From: Pagrus major
Lineage: Eukaryota; Chordata; Actinopteri; Spariformes; Sparidae
Assembly: GCF_040436345.1 (NCBI RefSeq)
Contig: NC_133215.1
Span: 19,785,306 to 19,849,305 of the forward strand
Reading direction: 5' to 3'
Length of the DNA: 64,000 bases
Within the stretch, counting starts at the first letter, position 1. The number at the start of each line of letters is the position of its first letter. The position numbers were made by a program, and so were the translations under genes. The notes under the pieces are model-generated. The model was not told where the DNA came from. It ran no database searches and worked only from the letters and a program-made list of their open reading frames with translations. Positions 48,186-60,800 of this stretch are shown piece after piece.

Positions 48186-51100
48186 TCATATCTCCCCAGA
48201 CTCTCGCTCCTCAGAGCTGGAGCGTCGGTCCCGCTCGCATGACAGGGATCTCTCTCGTTCCCTGCCCTTGGCTGTGTCCGCAGAGGGGGACCTCTCCCTG
48301 TCCTCCCAGTCTCTGAACTCCGCCTTGTCATCACGCCATCCCTCTCCATATTTCTCCTGCGGCTGCGAGCCTTCTGTTTCGCGGCCGTGAGATGTTCTTT
48401 CTCTGGAGGACCTGACGAAAAACCAACAGCAACAGATTAAAAACATCAAGGGAAGTACATTCCCAGCACAAGATTGAGGACCTGATGTCCTCGGTCAAAT
48501 CTGGTTTTGCTAAAGAGATGAAAAGCTAAGGGTTATTGTCCACATGTAGAAAGATGGTTCTTAAATCAGATTAGATGGGGTGTAACCAATCAAAGTTGTC
48601 ATAGCTGGACACATTTTAAGTGCAACACAAATATTTAATTATCAGATTTAAGTATGAATTCATCTAGAGCTGAACTACGATTATTTTCATTATCGATTCA
48701 TCTGTCACATTTTTATGTGAGATATTTTTATGTGAATGAATTGTCATATCCTAATGATGCTTTATGAAGTTTGAGTGGTGGATAAAAGCCACACCTCTTC
48801 CTTTTGTGCCTGTGAGAGTGGGAGCGTGAGCGATGTCTTTCCTTGTGTCGATGTTTCCTCTCTCTCTCACGATCCCGCTCTCCACCACCTTCTTCTCTAG
48901 AACGAGAGGAGCGGTGGCGTCTCGAACGATGGGAGGACGAACTGCCTCCATCCCTACAAACAGTTTTACAGGGAAAATAAGGTTTTTAAAGTTTAAATAA
49001 AAAAGAACAAAAAACAGGTAGACAGCAGTACTTTAAGCTAGAGATAGGATACTTTAAAGTTGAAACATCCCGAGGCATCTTGTCTCGTGACTAGGGCTGC
49101 ACATTGATCGAAAATTATTGCAATATGGCCAAGTGCAATATCCAAATAACAAGAAGCAAGGGTTTTTTTTGGCTAAATTGTAGGTAAAATGTGGGACAAA
49201 CAGCACTGTATCAAGTACTGTAATGCAGCAAAGATGCCCTGGCCCACAGATTTTGTTCACCAGATGTAAGAAAACATGTTTGTTTGGTAAAGACCCAAAC
49301 AAATGTCACATCATTCATGATATAAATCAGTTTTTTGTGGAAATGAAAATTGTGATGCAAAAATTATCAATCACACTAATAACGAATCTTGTCAAAATTG
49401 TTATATGTGTCAAAGTAATCACAAAATAAAATTTCCCATAATCATATCGTGCTGCCCTACTTGTGAGCAATTTAATTAGTAGATGATGGCCTTTACAGTC
49501 GCCAGTCATCAAATACTGATGACGTTAGAAATGGTGGTACATCAGATCCCTGTCAACCTCTGAACTGTTTGTCACCACACAACAAAACTGTCTTTACACC
49601 TGCTCACGTTATCATTATTTTTGAGTGTTGTCACTCAGGCAAGATTTTAAAAATATTTCACAATTTTTCCAATATATCAACAATGCTGTATCACAGCTGG
49701 CTTTGTATACCATTATACCCTTGTGTTTGTATTTGGATAACTGACTATCATATAGATGACATCGTGACACACAACTGGCCAAACAATAGACACTCACTAC
49801 ATACAAGTAATATTTAGAAATCTTTATTTACAAGTGTGCACCCTGAGTGTGTATATTTTGTGAAATTCTAAGTCACTCACATGACCGACAAAGACAAAAT
49901 GTATGAAGTGATTCTGGTCAAAGCAGACATACCTGTATCGGTCTCCACTTCTAGATCTTGACCTGAGACAGAAAGACAAATCAGTTTCCAGATGACACCA
50001 AACTTTTTTATTTGAACACAGTAACAGTGGTAAGTTGGACTGTTTCTTACCTCCTACGCTCCCTCTCCCTGTCTCGTTCTCTCTCCCACTCTCGCTCTCT
50101 CTCGCGTTCTCTTTCCCGCTCTCGTTCTCGCTCCCGCTCGATCTCCCACTCTCGCTCTCTTTCATCTTCTCTTTCGCGTTCCTCTCGTCTTCTCATTCGC
50201 ATTCTTTCTTGTTTCTCTACAACTGCTTTCTGTATGAAACGAAAATAACAAGAACGTCCAAAGTTAAGCACAACACAAATAATGCATCGTAAAAAAATGT
50301 CATGCAAGTTTAAGTAGTTCTGTGAATGCCTGTTACAGCGCAGCCCTTACCCGTAGCTTGTCAAGCTTCTCCCGGATTTCAATGAAGCCGAGGTGCAGTT
50401 TGCCCCCAAAGTGGTCAGCCAGACGACGATCGTTGTCATGAAGACCCAAGTAGGCAGAGCACACCTCACACACCCGTAGTTTTTGTTGTTGAAAGCTTGA
50501 GGCTGGCATTGAGTTCCTGTACACATCCTGCAAGAACAAAGGTTATGAGACTATGAAGCTGGAGCAAATAAACTCAAGACACACCATAAAAAAAACAAAG
50601 ATTTAAATTTTGTATTTCACCAAGCCTGCATGATAGAGCCTGGACCTGAGTGTCAGCTATGCTGGAAACTACGAGACCTATCAAAACCGTTTATGACTCT
50701 AAATATAGAAGTTACAGAAGGAGAATCAATTCAGTTTCCTCTTCCTGATTTCCGTCATTGTGAATTTTGAGAAGTTAATTTCTGTAATCAGTAAACCCTA
50801 CATCTTCATGCAGTGTAAATAATATTTAGATCTAGTTGGTGACAAAAATATGTTATAATAAACTAGTCACAACAAAGCAGTTATTTGAGTTCTGACCTCT
50901 GCTTCTTTCTTCAAGCCCCGGGTCTTCTCCACCATTTCCAACAATTGCTGGGCCTCGTCTACGTTCCCCTCGCCCCCGAGCTGCTCGGCCCGGGCAAGCA
51001 TCTTCCCAATCTCTTCATTCAGCTCGTGAACACGTTCAGCCTTTTCATTGCAGGAGAAAGAGACAAAAAAAATTAGCTCTAAGGTTTTAAAAACATTTCT

Positions 51101-54100
51101 TTGCAAAGACTCTTTATAAGAAGATTAATTTTCCCAGGACATTAATTATCCAGTTATAAAGCATTCATAAAGATCTGATAATGATCCCACTAGCAATGTC
51201 AACAGTGAGTTTATCACCTTTGCAGCTACTTCAGCGCTGATCTCATCCTGCGTCTCGGCTAGTCTCTTCTTTGCCAGCTCGGTCCTGCGGTCGCAGTCAG
51301 CAATGAAAGACTGAAGGTGCTCAGCAGCCTGCGAGAAAATACATGAGATAAATGCAATCTGTGGGTGTAAAATGTACACCAACTTCTCTGGTGGGAAAAG
51401 AAAGTTTACAATGTTAGATCTAATCTAATATGGATTTTTTTTTTTCTTTTTCCAAAACAGGCTCTCAGCACCACTCAGGCCAAACTCTGATATTTGTGGA
51501 AATGAGAGTAACACAAACAGAAAGCAAGAGTGTGTCTCTAAGTTAGACTCTTGGTCCAGTCAAGTCGGGGTCATCAGTTTCAATTTTCAGCCCAACTTCT
51601 GTAACTATCCCATCATCCGGTGAACCACAGAGGAGATGGCAACCATGTCATGTCACTGACACTTTTACACAGTCTGAATTAATTTACCATCATCCAACCT
51701 GATATCCTTAGTTTGACATGAAAGCAGCCTCATCAATCTGAATAACTTTAAACTGTGCAATAGATGGTGTAGATACAGGAAGGCGTTCCGTAAGATTTAC
51801 GGTGGTAAATATTGATAAGATATTGTCACAAGTTTTAGATTATCTGGTGATCTCCAAAATGGATAGAAGAGGATATGCACTATTGGACTTAGCAGCTACC
51901 GAGACTGAAAATAAAAGTGTGAGGGAAAAAAAACAAGGTGCTGCGTTGGTGTTGTTTTAAGTATGGGTGAGAAGATGAAATATGATCCATGAAGTCCAGC
52001 TTGACTTATAAATCTGAGTGTTAAAACACTGCACAGTGGTTCATAATAGAAGCTGACCAATGCTCGATCTTTGGGGCTGATGCCAATAAAACATTGGGAT
52101 GGGATTGTCCGATATACATTGTTTTGCAATGATCCCTAAAATGTGGTTGTTATACATTTGTGACAAAGATATGTAATTGAGGCAGGATATCTTATAGTTT
52201 ACCAATAACCTTTATCATTATAAAAGAGGACCCAGAGATTTAAGCTCGACATTCACAGTGACTCAAGAAATACATCATGTTGGCTGGTGATCAGCAAGGC
52301 TGACATTAATCATGCTCGTCCAAGACTCTCAATCATGCTCGTCCCTCTCAAGACTCAGGGCCCAGGACTTCTGACCTGGTGTTCCCCCTGCATTGGCAGC
52401 TCTGGCGGCCAGAATTTATTTTTTGTCAAACCCCACTTTTATGTGGGCATTCGACGCTTGACAGGTGTTGACTTTGGACTTTCTTTATGATATTAAGATT
52501 TCTGTATCACTCAGTGTTCACAGTGAAATCACAGAAAACAACAAACACTTTTTTAAAAGCTATACATGATTAGGTGCTACAGTGTATGCGTTTGACTCAC
52601 ATCAAGTTCGAAGAAGTACTCCTGCTCCTTAGAGGCAATCTCGTAGTCTGCTCTGAGTGCCAAGTCATGGACTTTCATACACTCTCCCAGGTCCATCCTC
52701 TGCAGAAATCAGAAAGACATCAAAGTATTGTGTTTGTATGCTTCATCATTTCACCCATTGGTAGTCCCATGCCAATAATTCCCCTATGTTAAAATGTCAT
52801 AATGTCTTACAGCATTTAAATGACATCACATTAGGGACTGTAAATGAGATATCCTTTGAGTCACAGTGCTGCAGGGATGACTGTATTGCTTTTCTGTACA
52901 GTGAAGTGACGGTAATGAGACACAAGCACATTTTTTGTGTCGGTTTTCACTCCTGCATAGTTTAATGGAGAATAAATACTGATTTTGAGGTTAGAGTGCT
53001 GACTCTCAGTTAAAATTTAAGGGTGTTTACATTCACATCAGAGGCATTGTGTTGGAACTATTCATTTAATCTCCTCTTTCAATTTGCTGTCTTCCAGTTT
53101 ACAGAAAGTAATTAGACAAGTTAAAAGCTACATTCAGTTGTTTACAGGCAAAGTTTGGCTTAAGTACATCACTGAAATATTAGCTATCAGTACCGTTCAT
53201 GTGATGCTACATCAGGCTTGTACTGCAGCTATCTTTTGATCCCTGGGCTTTTTGCCTTCAATCTGATTGTAAGACTGGAATATATCTGCATCAGGGTCAG
53301 ATGAAAAGTAGCTTCTCGATGGTGTACAAAAAGATCAGTCCTACACTGCTCATACAATATAAGGGCAATCTCATAGTCTGCTCTGAGGGCCAAGTCATGG
53401 ACTTTCATACACTCTCCCAGGCCCATCCTCTGCAGAAATCGTCTTCTTATCGTCCTTTATTGATTCTATTCTTTTATTCATTTCAATTTTTGCATGACTT
53501 TTTTCTCTCTTTTACTGTGATTTTGCCTGTTTTATCACTTTTATTCCTTTCACGTCTAATGGCTCATATTGACTTTTTGTGTTTTTACATTTTCTGTTCC
53601 GTCTTCTTGTTTTAATTCACCTTCAACGAGGCTTCCTTGTGTTTGGCTTGACTACTGAGTGTTTAATCCATAATAATGTCTTCCTGAGTTTCCTGCTTTT
53701 GCTTGATCGACAAAGCACTTTGTAAACTCTGTTTTAAAAAGGTTCTTTATAAATAAGGTTTATTGTTATTATCATTATTGTTGTTATAAATGTACATTCC
53801 CTCAAAAAAGCTTGAAATCAGCACTTTAAGCTTATATTCACTGAATCACTTCCAGACCTAATGACAGCATCTATCCTTCTACTTTACAACTTAAGTCTAT
53901 TTGATACATGATAATTCCCTCTATGTACAGGTGTGTGTATAAACATTATACTCACGGTGCCAGACAAGATGTCATGAGGACATGAATCCAAGAGGTGACT
54001 TTTGCAGACTCGCTCATCTGTGAATTTGATTCTCTGCCTCATGGTATCTCCTAAAAAAGAAAACCAGAACAAGAGACAGACATAATAGGCTTGTGATTTA

Positions 54101-54593
54101 ACCCAGCCAGTCCCAACTAGAACGACACGTACTAAATCATGTAGGTGCAGACTTCCGATGAATGAGTTATACTGTATCTGTAGCATTACTGGTAAAACCT
54201 GAAGTTAGCTGCTCAGATAGAGTCTGATAACATGACAGGATCTGGTAGCACGGAGAAAACAACATACTGACCATGACAAAGCAGCATGCTAACATGCTAT
54301 TAATATGTTTTTGTTGTATATGTTCGCAACATTTTAACTTGCCATGTGAAGTCAAACTCAAAAACAACAGGTAGCTAGCCGGCTGGCTATCCTCATGTTA
54401 GCTAGCTTGGTTTGCAAAGCGTGCCTCAGTGTCTGGCGGATTGGTTAGCTTCCCGGCTAATGCTAGCAACAACACAAACTCCTGTCTTGATTAGATCAGA
54501 CACCGATCTCACCCACAGCCAGCTGAGCTCACCGTCTCTCCCCGTCCCCATGAGCTGGTCCAGCATCGCTCGCATCTGTGCCTGGGCCGACAT
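48186..54593 (-). CDS. luc7l: LUC7-like splicing factor, 426 aa, ten exons
   Basis: U1 snRNP-associated factor that helps choose 5' splice sites. Exons 5' to 3': 54593-54533, 54050-53956, 52699-52601, 51328-51218, 51040-50897, 50527-50351, 50229-50051, 49962-49933, 48953-48795, 48411-48186 (TGA). Domains: LUC7 start SAQAQMRAMLDQLMG; CCCH finger (Cys36, Cys44, Cys59, His63); coiled coil at about residues 85-168; second finger (Cys190, Cys193, His209, His215) in the strongly conserved DVYRNSMPASSFQQQKLR region. An Arg/Glu-rich then Arg/Ser-rich tail runs from about residue 230 to the end (ERESGEI), as in LUC7L. It is longer than human LUC7L (371 aa) because of the extended tail. Exon 5 uses an AAAAG acceptor. 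A partial extra copy of exon 3 lies in intron 2. Confidence 0.95.
49092..49459. mobile_element. hAT-type MITE in luc7l intron 8
   Basis: The ends are TAGGGCTGCAC at left and GTGCTGCCCTA at right, exact inverted repeats. The 8 bp flanks, CTCGTGAC and CTTGTGAG, match at six positions, consistent with a worn 8-bp hAT target duplication. The 368 bp interior is AT-rich and noncoding. Confidence 0.8.
53363..53440 (-). pseudogene. Partial duplicate of luc7l exon 3 (dead exon)
   Basis: These 78 bases repeat 52633-52710 with about three substitutions. They carry the splice acceptor (TTTCTGCAG) and the first two-thirds of exon 3 (RMGLGECMKVHDLALRADYEIA), then break off into unrelated sequence with no copied donor. 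It lies in intron 2, in the same orientation as the real exon and upstream of it. It could be recognised as a decoy acceptor. Confidence 0.8.
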
Positions 54594-55150
54594 GTTTCTG
54601 AGTGTTCAGCTAACGTTGTGTGAGTCACTCCTCGCCAGCTTCGGTCCTCACACATGCAGCCCCCTCGACTGCAGGCCTCGTCGGCTCCTCCACCACCACG
54701 ACAACCGCGGACAACTTTTGCCACAAGGAGAACAAGCTCGACTCCCGCCGAGCCAGCGAGCTGACTGTGTGTGGCGGTAGAGCAATTGTCTGGTTATCAG
54801 AGCACTTTAAACACAGCTAAATGTGACTTTGTCACGGTTGATGACTTCGGGTCGGATGAGCAAGTGCAACGTCTGTTTGAAAACTGCTGGAGTCCCCTGG
54901 TCGTGTGTCGAGTTGAGAGGGCGGTGACTGAATGTAGACAGGGCGTTTAGTTAGCTAACTAAATCTGTATCGAAACAAGTAAGCGGTTCTTCTGTAACAT
55001 ACTCTCTGACTGTATTTCTAGCCAGTTAGCTAGAAGTTGGCAAGTTTATTCAACGTCCGTCCTTCCGTCTCTCCACTTCCCCTCCGTGCGCGTCACCGCG
55101 GAGCGCGCTCTCGTGCCTCCGCTTCGAGGAAGTGCTGCAGCCTCGCGCGC
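54594..55150 (-). promoter_or_regulatory. luc7l: luc7l CpG-rich promoter region
   Basis: CpG density rises sharply from the luc7l start codon to about 55150 (for example 'cgcgtcaccgcggagcgcgc' near 55.1 kb), with no TATA box. The next gene in the other direction, smdt1, starts 1.26 kb away from the luc7l ATG, so the genes are divergent. Confidence 0.55.
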
Positions 55151-55850
55151 TTGTCGGTTTGGTGACGTTTCACTTGAAGCTCAAAATGTCAGGAAGTGAA
55201 TGATTTAAATGTTCAAAATTATTGTTATATTATTATAAATAGATATTAATATTATTAAACCAGTTCAATTGTGCGATGTGTAAAAAATCCCAACTGTATG
55301 AATGCTTTCCAAACATTTATTACATTGTTCTAAATGTTTAATTGAAACTAAATCTGTTGACAAATTCAAATCATACTGGGTAAATTTAACAAACACTAAT
55401 CTGGCTCAGATGTTATACTATCCTTGTAAATATAACACTTCAATTTAACGTTTGAGGAACAAAATTAAACTTAAAATTCAAAATGAACTTCAAATGGACT
55501 ATATTGATGACTCTGTCACTGTTTTATGTCGTAGTGACTTGTTGTACCCCTTTGTTGTAAATAAATGGTTTCAGAAAAGCATTTTCATTTTTATTCTGTG
55601 AGAATGAAATACATTACACAGCATTTGGGGACGTCAGTGGTCGATGTCAAAGGTGTAAGGCTACGTACATTTGACATAAAATGCCCTGGCTACACAACAC
55701 AGTTTAATTTGAAAGTATTTAATTAATGTAATTGATGCATCAAAGTGTGACGTTACTGCTGGTGTTTTCACGTCAAACGCCAAGACACGCCCATAAAAGG
55801 CATCCCAGTCCAGCCACACAGACGTCCCACCCGCTAGATATACAGGAAAA

Positions 55851-57308
55851 ATGGCGACGAGGTTACTGCGGATCCCACTGCGACTTTCCACCCAAAATAT
55901 GGGGATAACGAGCCGCAACACCGGCTTGAAAACATCAAACATATCCAGGGCGACCCAAAGCAGGACGGCAGTATCAACGCCATCGGGTGCAATCTTACCT
56001 AAACCGGATAAAGTGAGTTTCCTTCTGCCTCGGTTACCGAGTGAAAACCGACAAGAAATATGAGAAGTAGTAGGCGGGACTTGTCACTGGATTGACACAA
56101 GCTGTGGCGAATAGAAATGCAGGATACGAGCTGTGTCAGTCGAGTCAGCCAATGAGCGTATGTTTACACGAAGCTAAGAGGCACTTTCAGGAAGTAGTTT
56201 ATTACCGCTGATCTAGCCATTTCAAGTCAGATTCTGGATTAAAGTAGATTTACAAAAGCACTCGGAATAATGTATAATTAGAAGATTAGCTTGTGATTAA
56301 TTGTTTTGCGTGGCGTGTAACTAAATGGCGCAAACGTTAGACGTCTTGGAGTGCATGGTTGTCAAGAAAGGTCGAGGAAAATGAAGGGTATACGTTCATA
56401 TAGCCTTTAATTAAGATCTTTTTTGAGAACTGTAACTGTAACAAATGAAGAGCACGTACACAGTTGGTTGTAGGGGAAGCTTTTTCATCCCCCCAACCTG
56501 CTGTCGTGCCACAGGGCAAAAATAAGCTAAATGGGTCCCAAATAACACCCCAATCCTCCCAAAGTGTTTCTTTATTGCTCTCCTGAAACATTTTCTTATC
56601 AAGATTTATTGTTATTGTTATTTATTAGTTTCAGAAAATCAATGTAGGAATAAGTACTGAGATAATGAAGATCTTTTAAACTAGATTTTGACACAGGGGC
56701 CCTCAAAACAGGACCTTATGTTAATAGGGTAGTAAAGCAGGACCCACCATGAAGCCCCAATTATGTCTGTAGCTATTGTGTTTTAATTTAAACATGTAAG
56801 ATTAAAACAGTACTTGCATATGATAGTAGATAATCTCATGTTTGAACCTGAAAATGTGTGTGAATGCAGTACACAACCTTTGTGGTCTGCTGCCAACAAA
56901 TGTTGGTTTTTGTTAAGGGCTTCTGGATCCGGCTGTATTGCGGCTGCCAGAGATGGTTGGCTCTGCTATAGTCTCTCTAAAGATTGGATTTGTATTTAGC
57001 TTTTGTTGAAACAGTTGCTCATAATCACAAATCTGGACAAATAATCCAGAGCAAACTGAGGGGGGATTCATATTGAATATTTTAAGTAATCTGAACAGTC
57101 CATGCGTCCCCTCCCTTGATTAAACTCTTTAAATTCATGCCACTTGACAGTTCCTCCTTATGTTTTCCAGACACCGTTTGGTCTTATCCGTATGACAATA
57201 GTGGTGGTGCCTTTCCTGTATGTGGGAACTCTGATCAGCAAGAACTTTGCCGCTCTCTTGGAGGAGCATGACATCTTTGTCCCTGAGGACGACGACGACG
57301 ATGACTAA
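55851..57308 (+). CDS. smdt1: Essential MCU regulator (EMRE), 99 aa, two coding exons
   Basis: Single-pass inner-membrane protein of the mitochondrial calcium uniporter; it couples MCU to the MICU1/MICU2 gatekeepers. Exons 55851-56012 and 57171-57308 (TAA). The N-terminal about 45 residues are basic and rich in Ser and Thr, a cleavable presequence. The conserved part follows: SGAILPKP (Pro50-Lys51-Pro52), then the membrane helix at about residues 62-81 with the GxxxS motif Gly73-Ser77, then the acidic tail EEHDIFVPEDDDDDD that contacts MICU1. Everything from TPFG onwards is nearly identical to human SMDT1. A further intron lies in the 3' UTR (57330-57516), 21 bases after the stop, too close to trigger nonsense decay. 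The poly(A) signal is at 57720. The frame is intact. Confidence 0.97.
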
Positions 57309-57719
57309 ACCAATGACAGAAAATAAAAGGTAAAGTCAAAGTGTACATTAGCCACGCCTTATGTTACCTTTTAACACTGTTGCTTCAACCTTTATTATGC
57401 CTGATCTTGTGTAAAGGGTGTGTCAGCTCCATTTCAAAACGTGTAGTTTGTGGCATGTTTGCAATCAACTGGTAACTGTAGGAAGCTTATTAATTTTTTT
57501 TTATTTACCTCCACAGAGTGAATACTAGCCAGCACAAGGAAGGTGGAGAAGATGGGACAATTTGACTACCAAATCCTTGATCTTCACCCATCTCCTTCCT
57601 CTCGCCTTTGCTGTTTATGTTGTTTACATTAAATTCATTTATTGAAATGCCATATCATGTGAGGCTATCAAAAATAAGTTATGCCTTCACTCTTGTTTGC
57701 ATGTTTGTGTTTGTCACTC

Positions 57720-57725
57720 AATAAA
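57720..57725 (+). terminator. smdt1: smdt1 poly(A) signal
   Basis: AATAAA in the last smdt1 exon, after the 3' UTR intron acceptor at 57516. It lies only about 170 bases from the stop codon of the converging gene triobp. Confidence 0.7.
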
Positions 57726-57893
57726 CAGAGTCAATTACACATGAATAAACACTTGTTGTTATTGAATATTATCAGTCTTTGCATGGTGGTTTCCAAGTAC
57801 ACAAAAGTCATATCCAGTCATGTCAATAAATACTTAATATTGGCTTGATGTCCCTGTTCTTCAAGGTAAGTTTTAAACAGTTGTCCTTATTGG

Positions 57894-60800
57894 TCAGGTC
57901 TGCCTCGCTCCCTCCTGCAGTACAGCGTTGGCCAGTCTCAAGTGTTCGTTGAGGGAGCCCCTCTCCAACTGGCTACGACCCCTCATGTCACTCAGCTCTA
58001 CATACGCCTCCTTGTAACGCTCATAAGCTGCTTCTTTCTCCTAAAGTAAAGGTTAGATAAAATAGGAAAGTCCAAGTTGTAAATGTACAACATATAAAGT
58101 GTATTCTTTTCGTTAGTTTAGGAGATCAGATCACAAAACGTACCTTGGTAAGAGACTGCACTTCATTCTGTAGACAGCTGATTTCTTTTTTAAGATACTG
58201 CACCTCATTGTCTTTTGCCCTTAGTAATGTCTGAAAGGCAAAAGGTGACATCTTACTATTATCAGTGAACCTTAAAATGTTTAAAACCTTTAAAATGTTG
58301 TAGAGCAGTGGTGGAGACATTTATTCAAGCACTTTAAAGTACTTGTACCTAACTTGAGCATTTCTATTTTCTGCTGCTTTACTCCCACCCCACTGCTGAG
58401 CTGAATATCTGATCCGACAATCGACTAGTTGACCATAGTATACAGTATACATATAAATGTATGTATAGTTTACTTTTACGTGTTCTTTTGATACTTAAGT
58501 ACATTTATTGTCAGAAAATTACTTTGATATTTAAGTACATTAAATATCAGATACTTCAAGACTTCTACTCAAGTTATATTCATATGGGTGACTTTAACTT
58601 TTACCAAAGTAATATTTTAACATGATATCTCTACTTTTACTCAAGTATGCCTTTTGGGCACTTTTTACAACACTGCTTGTATTTTACTTGAGTGGTTCTT
58701 TTTCATGCTACTCCACACTTTAGTCCACTACATTTCAGAGGAAACATTAGTCATTTTTGCTCCACTATATGTATTTAACATCTACTGTAGTTACTTTGCT
58801 GAATAAGAATGTATGCACAAAACATGATTACCTTATAAAATATATACTCAGATCATGACTTCAAAACAAAGCCTCAAGTTCTTACACATTAATGCATCAT
58901 TAACAATAAAACCATTAATGTCATATATAACAAGAACCAGCATAACAAATACACTTTAAGGGAGGGACTACCACTGGTGTTGGACTTCACAAAGTCTATC
59001 TATAAAACCTTTAACTTCAGCACAAGTGATGTGCTGGACTGGTACTCTCAAACATGCACTGGTTCAAGCAGTAGATGGCAGTATGTGCTGTGTGAGAATG
59101 TGACCAACCAGAGATGCTCAACACAAATGAGGCCACCAGAAAAAAAATGAACAGGTGACAATGTTGCAACGGGGAGTCATTACAGAGGATATGAGACAAA
59201 ACAGTAAAAATACTTTAATGAATTTGTTTTATTAAAGTGGGTCCAAACTCTCACAGCACATTTGTCAAATGTTGCTTCTGCCTTCCCATGATGACAGTAA
59301 TGTCAATATTTGTCCTTTGAGTCCAAGTTATTATTCAGGAGCTGTACATGAAACTGGGTTGGGATGCAGAAAGAGGTTGAGTTGAGATTACGTAGGATCT
59401 AATTTAGGGACAACCATTGAACTTATTACTATCAATACCTCCACTTCTGACGCAGAGCGCTCAGTGTTGCCAGGAGATACCATGTCCGACCTCTGGCCTG
59501 TAATGAAGTATCGCATGCGGCTGATCTCTTCTGCCAGTTTTGCCTTAAGCTCCTGAAAAGAGATTTTTAGCACAAATAACCGGGTTCATATAATGTAGCC
59601 AATTATGTTTCCTTAATAATTTAACCCTATAAAAACTCAAAAATAACTTCTGATGGCAATTTTTTTAACAATCTATAAGTTGGTAGAAATTAGGCATGTA
59701 TGTAAACCTGGTTCTCTCTTCTCAGCTGCTCCAGCTCTCTCTCCTTGCGACCGAGGTCAGTCTCTCGGCCCCTGCTGCTCTGCTCGGTGCGGCTCAGCTG
59801 CAGGCACGTCTGGGAGTAGCGCTCTGACAGCACATCTAACTCGCTGTGCAAGACATCCGCCGGGGGCCTGAAACGCACAAACACACGAGTTATGGAGTGA
59901 ATCTTAATGCACTGTCATGCAAGGGGTCATGGCTGGGTGGAAAACATCTTGAGCCTGCAGCGAGAGCCTATGAGATGGAGAACTGGATCTCTCAGTATGA
60001 TAACAGAGTGACTGTGATACACTTACATGTGGTATGACGTATCCACATGTTCAGCTCCTCCAGCCAACCTCCTGGCCTTCTCCACCTCTCTCTCCAGCTC
60101 CTCTCTGTGAGCTGCTCTCAGTGCCTCCATCGCTTTGAAGAAACAGAACAAAGCGTGATTTTAAAAGACATAAAAACATCATATAGAGAGGGATAGGTTG
60201 CAAGATTTATTTAGCAAAAGAAGCATAAGAAGGCAATGCATATAACTAACGTGTCAAATTGTCCCTCCTGAGCCACCGTTGCTCAACTTCTGCTTTACCT
60301 TTAGCAGCCGTCTTGCTCTCCTCCTGCAGCATCCCATCTCTCTGTTCCTCCAGTTCCCTGATCTCCCTTGTATGTTTCTCCTGCAGCTCCTGCAATGCTT
60401 TCCGATGGGCTGCTTCCATTGCTTCTAGTCTGGCCCTACAGGGGGCCCCGGGGCCGCACGGGCTCTCCACCTCAATCCCAATGGCTGCACGCTCCCTCTT
60501 AATGCTCTCCACTTGCTTTCGAAGAGAGAGGGCCTGGGAGATGGATGAATGGAGGGGGGAAAGGATCACTTCTGGATGTTTACATTATTTCCTTTTATTA
60601 AAAACACTTAAAAGAAATGTCACTTCTTTCAATGGAGTGACTTTAAAGGGTAACTCCACTAATTCTTCACATTAACCTGTGTTGACATGTCTTGGGGATT
60701 ACTACTACATGTGTGAAAGAAGTAGTATAAAGCCTTCTGTTGCTCCAGAGGAAGCTGCATGTAATCTGATTAATTGTCTCAAGTGATGTCATTCAGTGGC

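Noticed and set aside
48186-50307. Long open frames on the strand opposite the luc7l tail exons (for example Ser/Leu/Arg repeats at 50012-50292)
   Set aside because: They are mirror images of the Arg-Glu/Arg-Ser codons of luc7l; the sense strand has splice sites and family similarity, the antisense has neither.
54412-54820. A 122-codon plus-strand frame over the luc7l start
   Set aside because: It overlaps luc7l exon 1 in antisense, sits in a CpG-rich region where stops are rare, and has no recognisable domain or splice context.
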